Source: Deltaproteobacteria bacterium (GTDB lineage: Bacteria; Myxococcota_A; Polyangia; Haliangiales; JADYYK01). From it: 52,942 nucleotides of DNA. Location of the stretch: the NCBI GenBank assembly GCA_020853705.1, contig JADYYK010000024.1, positions 1 to 52,942 on the forward strand, read 5' to 3'. Below, one piece after another: positions 21,553-31,133 of this stretch. The notes beneath the pieces were generated by a model, which made no database searches, was not told the origin of the DNA, and was given only the letters and a program-made list of their open reading frames with translations. Both the position numbers and the translations under genes were made by a program. Numbering within the stretch: position 1 is the first letter of the stretch; each line of letters begins with the position of its first letter.

Positions 21553-22254
21553 ATGCCCCTCACCCCGCGCCAGGCCCGGCTCGCCAGCGAGCTGATCTCC
21601 GACCCCGCCTATGTCAGCGGCGAGCGCCGCTTCAAGACGCCGATCACGCGCGACGACGCCGTCGACCTCGCCGGCAGCATGCACGAGCAGATGGACGCCG
21701 CCGCCGAGGCCCGCGCCACCGCGGCCAAGGGCCTCGGCAAGCCGCTGGCCTGCGGCCCCGGCTGCAGCGGCTGCTGCGAAGAGCTGGTCATGATCTTCCG
21801 CCCCGAGGCGCTGCGCATCGCGCGCTGGCTCAAGCTGCGCGACAACGCCGCCGCCCGGCAGCGCTTCCTCGAGGTCTACCCGGACTGGAAGCAGCGCGTG
21901 GGCGACACCCCGACCCAGATCGCCGACCTGTTCGGCAGCGGCGACGAGGCCGCGCACGAGGCCGCCCTGGAGGCGCACTGGCGCCGCCGCATCATGTGCG
22001 CCTTCAACCAGGACGGCATGTGCACCATCTACCCGGTGCGCCCCCTGCTGTGCCGCAACGCGCACGCGCTGGAGACCTCGGCCAACTGCTACGGCGACAA
22101 CCCCACCCAGCTGGTGCGGCTGCGCCTGAAGTCCGACGAGCTCGACGCCTTCGTCGGCAACGCCCGCTCCTGCCTGCGCGCCGCCCACCACGCCATCGGC
22201 GGCCCGCGCATGCGCCCCGCCGCCCTGTGTGACGCCGTCGCCGAGCTGCTGTAG
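21553..22254 (+). CDS. YkgJ-family Cys-cluster protein
   Basis: A 233-residue protein with the Fe-S/zinc-type cysteine pattern of the YkgJ (UPF0153/CxxCxxCC) family: Cys67, Cys71, Cys74, Cys75 (CGPGCSGCC), then Cys149, Cys157 (MCAFNQDGMCTIY), Cys167 (RPLLCR) and Cys179. Family members probably bind a metal or Fe-S centre; their reaction is largely unknown. It follows hemH closely on the same strand and may be in the same transcript. The stop codon region is tandemly duplicated just downstream. Confidence 0.88.
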   Translation: MPLTPRQARLASELISDPAYVSGERRFKTPITRDDAVDLAGSMHEQMDAAAEARATAAKGLGKPLACGPGCSGCCEELVMIFRPEALRIARWLKLRDNAAARQRFLEVYPDWKQRVGDTPTQIADLFGSGDEAAHEAALEAHWRRRIMCAFNQDGMCTIYPVRPLLCRNAHALETSANCYGDNPTQLVRLRLKSDELDAFVGNARSCLRAAHHAIGGPRMRPAALCDAVAELL

Positions 22255-22284
22255 CCCCGGCGTCGCCGAGCTGCTGTAGCCCGG
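22236..22284 (+). repeat. tandem duplication across the YkgJ-like stop codon
   Basis: A 25-base unit (CGTCGCCGAGCTGCTGTAGC and the next five bases) at 22236-22260 is repeated at 22261-22284, one C shorter. The copy includes the last codons and the TAG stop, so the coding frame is unaffected. It looks like a recent slippage event. Confidence 0.8.
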
Positions 22285-22320
22285 GCGTCGCCGCCGCCGC
22301 CGCCTCCCGCAACTGCTCAG

Positions 22321-22971
22321 CTAGTCAATCACACCCATGACGCGACGCGACTGGCGGGCCAGCTCGATGTGGTCGCGGATGTCCTCGAACAGCTTGCGCG
22401 AGGCAGGCATGCCGACGATCTCGAAGTGCGGCTGGGTGACGTCGTGGGTGAACATCTCGATGTGGGCGATGCCCAGCATGCGATCGAAGATCGACTGCCG
22501 GTAGCGGATGTCGCGCACGCGCCACAGCTCCAGCACCTCGATGCGATGCGACAGGATCCCGGAGTCGTGCTCGATCGACCGGTTGGTCACGCGCACCTTG
22601 ATGACGCGACGCCGGATGTACAGCGACAGGATGTAGAGGGCACCGATCAGCAGCGGCCCCAGCACCACCAACAGACGGATCAGGAACGACTTTTTGGCCA
22701 GGAAGTCCCAGTGCCGGGTCATCCAGAACGCGCCATAGCCGGCCGCGGGGGTCAGGATGAAGGCGAACAGGTACTCGAAGAAGTACGCCTTCCAGCTCGG
22801 CGAGCCCTGGTAGATCAGTCGCTTTTCGGGCTCGGCCTCGGCGGCGCGCTTGGCCGCCGCGCTGGCGGCGGCGTGTGCCGCCACGGCGTCAGGGTCGATG
22901 AGATCGCCCCCCGCCGCCACCACCGCCTTCGCCCGCTCGATGCCGCCGCCGTCGCTTGGATTCTTCGCCAT
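22321..22971 (-). CDS. membrane protein with bacterial PH-like domain
   Basis: A 216-residue protein. An Ala-rich helical N-terminus is followed by two transmembrane segments (AYFFEYLFAFILTPAAGYGA, about 60-80; LLVVLGPLLIGALYILSLYI, about 97-118) and a C-terminal bacterial PH-like (bPH2/YdbS-type) beta domain. That domain shows IKVRVTNRSIEHDSGILSHR, IEVLELWRVRDIRY and a MLGIAHIEMFT strand. Such domains occur in membrane proteins of unclear role. Start at 22971 is uncertain: ATG 22986 is an in-frame alternative, and neither has a well-placed Shine-Dalgarno site. It lies downstream of the kinase gene on the same strand. Confidence 0.8.
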   Translation of the reverse strand: MAKNPSDGGGIERAKAVVAAGGDLIDPDAVAAHAAASAAAKRAAEAEPEKRLIYQGSPSWKAYFFEYLFAFILTPAAGYGAFWMTRHWDFLAKKSFLIRLLVVLGPLLIGALYILSLYIRRRVIKVRVTNRSIEHDSGILSHRIEVLELWRVRDIRYRQSIFDRMLGIAHIEMFTHDVTQPHFEIVGMPASRKLFEDIRDHIELARQSRRVMGVID

Positions 22972-23067
22972 GGCCTCGCCCGTCATGACACGAGCGGCGA
23001 CCGGGAACTTCCGCCGCGTGGGTTCAGCCCCGGCCCACACCCATGGGGGCCGCGGACTGCGGGACTG

Positions 23068-24804
<1,737 letters not shown>

Positions 24805-24933
24805 AACTACGGGCCTCCTCTGGCTGGCTCTCGGGTCTTGACGTCTGACAGCCCTGACCAGTCTACGCTTGGGCGTTTCGACTTCTTTGCCCGCCCAAGG
24901 TTTCCGGATGTTTGCTGACGCTCCGGACAAAAC

Positions 24934-24963
24934 ATTATAGGCGGCGAGTCGCCGGGTTGTCAA
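24934..24963 (-). promoter_or_regulatory. consensus sigma-70 promoter of the PEGA kinase
   Basis: Minus-strand TTGACA (24958-24963) and TATAAT (24934-24939), both perfect, with an 18-base spacer. Predicted start is near 24927, leaving a 5' leader of about 120 bases. Two TCCGGA palindromes (24903-24908, 24922-24927) lie at and just after the start and could be an operator. The remaining 283-base gap to the divergent carboxypeptidase gene holds no ORF of note. Confidence 0.75.
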
Positions 24964-25087
24964 CGCGACCTCTGCTCTGACGCGGCGCAGCGGACCGGCC
25001 TTGCCAGCCTGGGCGACAGGCACGTAGTCATTGGTGTTTGGGGGGCGAATTCTTGCCTTGGGGGTCCAATGCGGGCAGGCTCACGGC

Positions 25088-26125
25088 ATGACATTGCGCT
25101 GCCGACGGGCCGTGACCTGGCTTCTCGCGCTCGGCTTCCTGGGGGTCATGGTCGAACCAGCGCTGGCCAAGGCGGCCAAGCGCAAGGCCAAGTCGCCCTG
25201 GGTCAAGCGACGCGACAAGCGTGGTCGGATGATCGTGGTCGACATCAATGTGCCGCCGCTGACCCGTGACGGTCGCCCCAACGTGCAGGCCAAGGCGGCC
25301 ATCATGATCGATCTGGCCAGCGGCCACCCGCTGTACGAGAAGAACGCCGACGAGCAGCGCCCCATCGCCAGCATCTCGAAGACCTTCGCCGCGATGGTGG
25401 TGATGGATCGCAAGCTGGCGCTCGACAAGGTCACCACGATCATCGCGGAGGACCAGAAGTATGCGCGTGGCGGCGCCAAGTCGCGCCTGCTGATGGGCCG
25501 CGGCTACACCAACCTGGATCTGCTGCACGCCATGATGATGGGCTCGGACAACCGCGCGGTGACCGCGCTGGGCCGCGCCGCCGGCCTCACCCCGGTCGAG
25601 CTGGTGGCGGCGATGAACGACAAGGCGCGCGCGCTGGGCCTGCCGCACACCGCGTTCGAGGATCCGGTCGGGCTGTCGAACGGCAACCTGTCGACGCCGC
25701 GCGATCTGGTGATGGCCGTGCGCGCCATGCTGGAGTACCCACTGCTGTCACAGATCTCGGGCAAGAAGGAGCACGACGTCTGGACCGCGGACGACAAGCC
25801 GCGTTCGTCTTCACACTTCGTCAACACCGACCAGGTCGCCCGCGCCGGCCGCTACCAGGTCCTGGCCGGCAAGACCGGCTACACCGACGAGGCGCGCTAC
25901 TGCCTGGTCATCGCCGCCAAGGTCGGCGAGCGCAAGGTCGCCGCCGCGCTGCTCGGCGCCGAGGGCGAGCTGACCCGGTTCGCCGACTTCAACCGCGCCG
26001 CGGCCTGGCTCATCGACGGCGGCCCCGCCAAGGTCGCCGCACGCAGCGTGCTGGCCGCGCGCAAGAAGCAGGACAGCGGCGCCTCCCCTGGCACCGGCAC
26101 CAGCAACGCCGCGCCCGTTCCCTAG
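25088..26125 (+). CDS. D-alanyl-D-alanine carboxypeptidase (low-molecular-weight PBP, peptidase S11)
   Basis: A 345-residue periplasmic enzyme that trims the terminal D-Ala of peptidoglycan peptides. The signal peptide is RRAVTWLLALGFLGVMV with an ALA cleavage site. The three penicillin-binding motifs are present and correctly spaced: SISK (Ser95-Lys98), SDN (153-155) and KTG (262-264). A Lys/Arg-rich stretch follows the signal (KRKAKSPWVKRRDKRGR). It lacks an obvious C-terminal amphipathic anchor; the tail is Ser/Gly/Pro-rich. ATG 25088 is chosen because it begins the signal peptide; an upstream in-frame GTG or ATG at 25031 adds an unlikely extension. Divergent from the PEGA kinase. Confidence 0.93.
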   Translation: MTLRCRRAVTWLLALGFLGVMVEPALAKAAKRKAKSPWVKRRDKRGRMIVVDINVPPLTRDGRPNVQAKAAIMIDLASGHPLYEKNADEQRPIASISKTFAAMVVMDRKLALDKVTTIIAEDQKYARGGAKSRLLMGRGYTNLDLLHAMMMGSDNRAVTALGRAAGLTPVELVAAMNDKARALGLPHTAFEDPVGLSNGNLSTPRDLVMAVRAMLEYPLLSQISGKKEHDVWTADDKPRSSSHFVNTDQVARAGRYQVLAGKTGYTDEARYCLVIAAKVGERKVAAALLGAEGELTRFADFNRAAAWLIDGGPAKVAARSVLAARKKQDSGASPGTGTSNAAPVP

Positions 26126-26183
26126 CAAGCTGCTCAGCAGGCTGCTCGCTGGCTGCTCGAAAGTCGGGGCTGGGAGGCAGGGT

Positions 26184-26265
26184 GGCCGGGGCGGGACTCG
26201 AACCCGCACGCCTTGCGAGCACAGGCTTCTAAGACCTGCATGTCTACCAATTCCATCACCCGGCC
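26184..26265 (-). tRNA. tRNA-Leu (anticodon TAG)
   Basis: The minus strand folds into a cloverleaf: acceptor GGCCGGG/CCCGGCC, anticodon loop CTTAGAA, variable arm and TTCGAGT T-loop. CCA is not encoded (the 3' end reads ACC). A terminator-type hairpin separates it from tRNA-Lys. Confidence 0.93.
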
Positions 26266-26280
26266 AGGCTGAGAAAAACC

Positions 26281-26320
26281 AAAGGGCGAGGCACCTGACT
26301 CAGTGTGCCTCGCCCTTTTT
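26281..26320 (-). terminator. bidirectional intrinsic terminator between tRNA-Lys and tRNA-Leu
   Basis: A perfect 14-base-pair stem (26281-26294 with 26305-26318) around a 10-base loop. It is followed by TTTTT on the plus strand and by TTTGGTTTTT on the minus strand. For minus-strand transcription it should stop most reads after tRNA-Lys, so tRNA-Leu may depend on read-through. Confidence 0.8.
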
Positions 26321-26322
26321 CG

Positions 26323-26395
26323 TGAGAGCAGTAGGAATCGAACCTACAACCTGCGGATTAAGAGTCCGATGCTCTACCAATTGAGCTATGCTCCC
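26323..26395 (-). tRNA. tRNA-Lys (anticodon CTT)
   Basis: 73-base cloverleaf on the minus strand: acceptor GGGAGCA/TGCTCTC, D-arm AGCTCAATTGGTAGAGC, anticodon loop CTCTTAA, T-loop TTCGAAT, discriminator A. CCA is not encoded. Confidence 0.95.
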
Positions 26396-26428
26396 AGGTT
26401 TATTACCTTTTTCCAACTTCTCAGAGTG

Positions 26429-26502
26429 CGCGCCCGGGGTGAGTCGAACACCCGACCTGCGGATTCGAAGTCCGATGCTCTATCCAACTGAGCTACGGGC
26501 GC
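26429..26502 (-). tRNA. tRNA-Arg (anticodon TCG)
   Basis: 74-base cloverleaf on the minus strand: acceptor GCGCCCG/CGGGCGC, D-arm GCTCAGTTGGATAGAGC, anticodon loop CTTCGAA, T-loop TTCGACT, discriminator G. It is the first gene after the promoter at 26526-26554. Confidence 0.95.
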
Positions 26503-26525
26503 CGACCGAGCGTGAAGCGGGCGGA

Positions 26526-26554
26526 GTAATCCCGTATCCAGCGCTCCGTGTCAA
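26526..26554 (-). promoter_or_regulatory. sigma-70 promoter of the tRNA array
   Basis: Minus-strand TTGACA (26549-26554, perfect), 17-base spacer, GATTAC (26526-26531). Predicted start is near 26519, 17 bases before tRNA-Arg. Confidence 0.7.
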
Positions 26555-26700
26555 GTCCGTTTGCGATCCAGCAGCGAATCGCTGACCAGGGACAGTGGAC
26601 CGGGAACGTCCGTCCCCAGCAGCGTCGCCTTCTGCGACAGTCAGCGCCGTAACCGGCCGGACTCATGCTGCCGCGGTGCGGCGCCGGCCTTGCACGACCA

Positions 26701-26730
26701 TTGACCGCCATTCTCGCGGCGATCAATACT
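26701..26730 (+). promoter_or_regulatory. possible sigma-70 promoter for the large envelope protein gene
   Basis: TTGACC (26701-26706), 18-base spacer, AATACT (26725-26730). Predicted start is about 100 bases before the ATG at 26836. The rest of the 333-base gap from the tRNA array (26503-26835) shows no gene. Confidence 0.4.
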
Positions 26731-26835
26731 GTTTCGTCTCAATTTCGATGGATCGTCTGCATCTGGTGGACTGGCTTACGCCTCGGGTCGTCAGGCGCTC
26801 AGACGCTGACGGCAAATGAAGAAAGGTCGCTTCTC

Positions 26836-29800
26836 ATGAACCTTGGTTGGGTGCGTGCGCTGAAGGGCGCGGTGTTCGGCGCTGCTGTTCTCGTCATGGT
26901 GTCGACGGGCTGTGGCGGTTCCGGCGGGTGCTCGCAGCTTGGTCCGCTGGCCAAGCCCTACCCCAAGGATCAGCTGGTCGAGGGCGGGGTGCAGATGCGC
27001 ATCACGCCCAACGGCTTCAACAAGCTCAAGCAGGTCCTGCGCGACCTCATCAACCAGCAGTTCGCCGGCGGCATCTGCATCCCGCGCCAGCAGACGTCGA
27101 TCATCGGCATCGACATCGAGGCCTGCTTCAACCCGAGCTGCACCGGCGGGGTGCGCGGCTGCAGGGTGACGCCCTCGATCAACAGCCTCAACCTGTCGGT
27201 GCCCAACGCCGGCACCCTGGCCATCGACATCAACTTCAACATCGGCTCGCGCGCGGCGCCGGTGCTGTTCCCGGTCGGCGCCGACATCCCGATCGTCGGC
27301 TTCGAGTCGTGCACGCTCGACATGTCGCTGGTCAACGCGCGGGTCGGCCTCGACATCGGCTTCTCCATCGACAACGGCGCCAACACCGCGGCCAACCCGG
27401 GCACCGGCGAGCTGCGCCTGACCACGCAGAACATCCGCGACCTCAACCTGACCGGCCTGCAGATCGGCGGCTGCGGCATCCTGGGTGACGCCCTCAACGC
27501 CTTCGTCGGCCTGATCACCAACGTGCTCAACTCGCAGATCGGGAACTTCCTGACCAACCTGCTGCGGCCGCAGATCGACTCGCTGATCCAGGGCTTCCTG
27601 CCCAACCCGCTGGGCGTCGAGGGCACCCTCGACATCGGCGCCGCGCTGTCGGGCTTCGCCCCCGGCGCGCAGGGCAAGATGGAGATGCGCGCGGTCCCCG
27701 GCGGCTACGTCGGCCTGCGCAACGGCGGCCTCAGCCTCGGCGTCAACACGCTGCTCAACTCCGACGCCGACCCGATGACGCGCACCGCGGCGCTCGACAG
27801 CGAGCCGGCCGAGTGCATCCCGGCGCGCCCGGCGCCCGACCTGATGGCGGTGCCGTGGAGCCTCACCAAGACCCTGCGCCAGACCTTCGCGCTGGCCGAG
27901 GCGACCGAGTTCTCGGGCACCGCCGACCCGGCGACCGACTTCGCCATCGGCGTCAGCGAGACCGTGCTCGACCTGGCCGGCCACCACATCTTCGCCTCGG
28001 GCGGCATGTGCCTCGCGGTCGGCAGCTCCACCGTCGAACAGCTCAACGCCGGCACGCTGGGGATCTTGATCCCGTCGCTGCTCGAGCTGGCCGACAAGAA
28101 CGGCAAGGCGCCGCTGCTGCTGGCGCTGCGCCCGATGTTCCCGCTCGACTTCAAGGTCGGCCCCGGCACCATGACTGACCCGCACCTGACGGTGAACATC
28201 AAGGAGATGGAGGTCGACTTCTACACCTGGATCAACGAGCGCTACGCCCGGACCATGACGCTGGTGCTGACCATGAACGTCGGCCTCAACCTGAACTTCG
28301 TCATGGACATGATGGGCAAGCCGGCCCTGGAGCCGATGCTGGTGGGCCTCGACGCCCGCCAGGTCACGGTCAAGGTCATCAACTCCGAGATCCTGGCCGA
28401 GGATCCGGCCCAGCTCGAGCGCGTGCTGCCCGACCTGCTGGGCGTCGTGCTGCCGGTGGTCGGCGGCTCGATCAAGCCGTTCGCGCTGCCCGAGATCAGC
28501 GGCTTCACGCTGGGTGATCTGCGCCTGTCCAAGGTGACCACGGCGCAGGACGACTTCCTGGCCATCTACACCTCGCTGACCCGCGCCGGCACCACGCCGA
28601 GCCCGCTGCTGCCCGGCGGCTTCGGCCGCTTCCAGCTGCCCCAGGACCTGACGCCCGACATGGTGGCGTCGATGATCGACACCACCGCGACCGCCAAGGT
28701 CGTGGTGCCCGATGGCGTGGCCGGCATCCGCCGCGCCTTCTTCGACAAGGACAAGGCGTCGCGCACCCAGGTCGTGCTCGAGCTCGGCGGCACCGCGTCG
28801 GTGCCCGGCCCGCTGGAGTGGCAGGTCCGCGTCGATGGCGGCTTCTGGAAGCCCTACGTACAGGAGAACGTGACCGTCCTCGACGACACCGCGTTCCTGC
28901 TCGAGGGTCACCACAAGGTCGAGGTGCGCGCCCGCGTGCAGGGCACCTGGCAGGTCTATGACCAGTCGCCCACCGTGCTCGACGTCTACGTGGACGCCCG
29001 GCCGCCCGCGCTGCCCGAGGCGGTCAAGCTGCGCAAGGACAGCATCGTCTTCGCGGCCGAGGACGTCGCCGCGCGCGACGGCGAGCTGCGCTACCAGGTC
29101 AAGGCGGTCGATGGTCGCTGGATGGACGTCGGCACCACCGGCACGCTGACCGTGGGCGACGCCGCCAAGATGGTCGGCGACCAGCCCAAGGTGCTCACGG
29201 TGCGCGTCACCGACCCAGCCGGCCACATGGTCGAGGGTGAGGTCGAGGTGCCGCCAGGGGTGGCGTTCCACGGTCGCGCCCCGGCGGGCGCGGGTGGCTG
29301 CGGCTGCGACGCCGGTGGGCGCACGCAGGGTGGCCGCTGGTCGCTGCTGGTGCTGGGCCTGATGGTGGCCGGCCTGATGGTCCGGTCACGTCGTCAGGGC
29401 TGGGGCGCGCGCGCGCTGGCGCGGGTGCGGCGCATGGGCCCTTTCGTGGTGCTGCTCGGCGTGGTGGTGGCGTCGATGGCGACGCCGGGCTGCAACTGCT
29501 CGGGGTCGGAGACCAAGGGCAAGGCCTGCAAGGTCAGCGGCGACTGCCTGACGCTGTCGTGCGGGCCGGAGCAGATCCCGCTGTGCCTGGATGACGCCTG
29601 CACCTGCGTCGATGACGTCTTCATCGGCGAGATCGGCAAGTACAGCGAGGTCAAGATCGGCGGCGAGGGCGTGGCCTACGTGGCCGCCTACAACACGTTC
29701 CACGGCGACGCCATGTTCGGCAAGAAGTCGGGCGGCGGTCGCGTCACCGAGTGGGAGTTCGTGGACGGCGTGCCGGTGGTCGATCCCGCGCTGGTCATCC

Positions 29801-30882
29801 CGGAGTCGAAGGTGCGCGGTGGCGTGACCGAGAAGGGTGACGACGTCGGTCGCTACATCGACATGGTGCTGACCCCGACCAACGACCCGCGCATGTCGTA
29901 CTACGACGCCACCAACGGCTCGCTGCGCTTCGCCATGCGCGACGGTGGGGTGTGGTCGACCCACATGGTCGACGACGGCGCCACCACGCTGGAGCAGGGC
30001 GGCGAGGACGTCGGGCGCTGGACGTCGATCATCCTGACCGCCGATGGGCGGCCGGGGATCGTGTACGCGGCGCTGGTCGAGGAGGGCGGCGCCAAGCACA
30101 CCCAGGTGCGCTTCGCGCAGGCCAAGATCCCCAACCCGAAGGCGCGCACCGACTGGGATCTGGTCCTCATCGACGAGCTGCCGGTGGCACCGCTGGGGCC
30201 GATGGAGAAGCCGCCGCAGGACTTCGAGGACTCGGTGGGCAGCCACATGGACGTCACCATGGGGCCTGACGGTCCGGTGGTGGCCTACTACGACCGCCAC
30301 GACGGCGACCTGCGGGTGGCCAGCTGGGACGCGACCGCGCAGCGCTTCAAGGCGCCGGTGGTGGTCGACGACCTGCTGGTGGCGGGTACGCCGCCGAGGG
30401 CCATCCCCGACCCGGGCGACATCGGCTCGTACCCCAGCGTGGCGGTCGATGACATGGGCACCATCCACCTGTCCTTCACCGATCTCAACAAGGACAACCT
30501 GATGTACACCAACCTCAAGGACAAGAAGCTGGAGATCATCGACGACGGTCTGCGCATCGACGGCAAGACCTCGGACGGCATCGACAAGCCGGTCTTCCAC
30601 CTGGTCGGCGACGACTCCGGGATCATCCTGCAGAACGGGCAGATCTTCGTGGTCTACATGGACGCGACCACGCACGAGCTCAACTACGCCGGTCGCAAGG
30701 CGGAGAACCTGTGGCGGCGCAAGACCATCGCCGGCGCCGAGATGCCCTTCAAGGGCGCCTACGGCTGGAGCGCCAGCGTCGACGGCAAGGGCGCCGGCGC
30801 CACGCTGTCGAGCTACGTCATCAACAACGCCACCCAGGAGCGCTTCGTCGAGGTGTTCCAGCTCACCCTCACCATCGAGTAG
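26836..30882 (+). CDS. giant envelope lipoprotein with internal MYXO-CTERM-like segment and second lipobox
   Basis: A 1348-residue protein read in one uninterrupted frame. ATG 26836 begins a signal sequence ending in a lipobox (VSTGC, Cys27); AAAGG lies upstream. The first 800 residues are beta-rich, with domains such as VQMRITPNGFNKLKQVLRD and WQVRVDGGFWKPYV. Residues 820-853 form a GCGC motif (Cys822, Cys824), a hydrophobic helix and an Arg cluster, as in MYXO-CTERM sorting signals. A second hydrophobic signal starting at Met867 follows, with lipobox ATPGC (Cys886). The remainder is a Cys-containing segment and a propeller-like repeat domain (VLTPTNDPRMSYYDATNGSL and related repeats). It looks like two exported proteins joined. 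Function unknown. Confidence 0.85.
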   Translation: MNLGWVRALKGAVFGAAVLVMVSTGCGGSGGCSQLGPLAKPYPKDQLVEGGVQMRITPNGFNKLKQVLRDLINQQFAGGICIPRQQTSIIGIDIEACFNPSCTGGVRGCRVTPSINSLNLSVPNAGTLAIDINFNIGSRAAPVLFPVGADIPIVGFESCTLDMSLVNARVGLDIGFSIDNGANTAANPGTGELRLTTQNIRDLNLTGLQIGGCGILGDALNAFVGLITNVLNSQIGNFLTNLLRPQIDSLIQGFLPNPLGVEGTLDIGAALSGFAPGAQGKMEMRAVPGGYVGLRNGGLSLGVNTLLNSDADPMTRTAALDSEPAECIPARPAPDLMAVPWSLTKTLRQTFALAEATEFSGTADPATDFAIGVSETVLDLAGHHIFASGGMCLAVGSSTVEQLNAGTLGILIPSLLELADKNGKAPLLLALRPMFPLDFKVGPGTMTDPHLTVNIKEMEVDFYTWINERYARTMTLVLTMNVGLNLNFVMDMMGKPALEPMLVGLDARQVTVKVINSEILAEDPAQLERVLPDLLGVVLPVVGGSIKPFALPEISGFTLGDLRLSKVTTAQDDFLAIYTSLTRAGTTPSPLLPGGFGRFQLPQDLTPDMVASMIDTTATAKVVVPDGVAGIRRAFFDKDKASRTQVVLELGGTASVPGPLEWQVRVDGGFWKPYVQENVTVLDDTAFLLEGHHKVEVRARVQGTWQVYDQSPTVLDVYVDARPPALPEAVKLRKDSIVFAAEDVAARDGELRYQVKAVDGRWMDVGTTGTLTVGDAAKMVGDQPKVLTVRVTDPAGHMVEGEVEVPPGVAFHGRAPAGAGGCGCDAGGRTQGGRWSLLVLGLMVAGLMVRSRRQGWGARALARVRRMGPFVVLLGVVVASMATPGCNCSGSETKGKACKVSGDCLTLSCGPEQIPLCLDDACTCVDDVFIGEIGKYSEVKIGGEGVAYVAAYNTFHGDAMFGKKSGGGRVTEWEFVDGVPVVDPALVIPESKVRGGVTEKGDDVGRYIDMVLTPTNDPRMSYYDATNGSLRFAMRDGGVWSTHMVDDGATTLEQGGEDVGRWTSIILTADGRPGIVYAALVEEGGAKHTQVRFAQAKIPNPKARTDWDLVLIDELPVAPLGPMEKPPQDFEDSVGSHMDVTMGPDGPVVAYYDRHDGDLRVASWDATAQRFKAPVVVDDLLVAGTPPRAIPDPGDIGSYPSVAVDDMGTIHLSFTDLNKDNLMYTNLKDKKLEIIDDGLRIDGKTSDGIDKPVFHLVGDDSGIILQNGQIFVVYMDATTHELNYAGRKAENLWRRKTIAGAEMPFKGAYGWSASVDGKGAGATLSSYVINNATQERFVEVFQLTLTIE

Positions 30883-30953
30883 CCTCGCCCCTTCCCCGCT
30901 TTTTCTGCTGCTCTCCCCGCCACTTTTCCGAATCCACCCAGGACAGCCGACCC

Positions 30954-31072
30954 CAGTCGCCACCCGGATGGCGACTGATCCAGCCGGCTGGCGGACGGGC
31001 TAGCCGGCTGCGCCGGACGCTCACAGCCCTGGAAGTTCGCGAAACAACCGAGGTTCGCTTCGCTGCGAACCT
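30954..31072. repeat. hairpins in the gap before the transglutaminase-like gene
   Basis: The 251-base gap holds a 9-base-pair hairpin (CAGTCGCCA 30954-30962 with 30969-30977), two AGCCGGCT palindromes (from 30982 and 31002) and an 8-base-pair hairpin, AGGTTCGC (31051-31058) with GCGAACCT (31065-31072). The last is centred on GCTTCGCT, the octamer that also forms the loops of the array at 41.8 kb. None is followed by a T-run. Confidence 0.5.
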
Positions 31073-31133
31073 TGGCTTGCTTCGTGCTTTGGTTGCGCTC
31101 GAACAACAACCGTTAACGCAGGGAGCCAAAGCA

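Noticed and set aside
26791..29271. An 826-codon minus-strand frame opposite the giant envelope protein
   Set aside because: Low-complexity Arg/Ala/His/Gln composition expected from the antisense of GC-rich codons. No start signals or domains.
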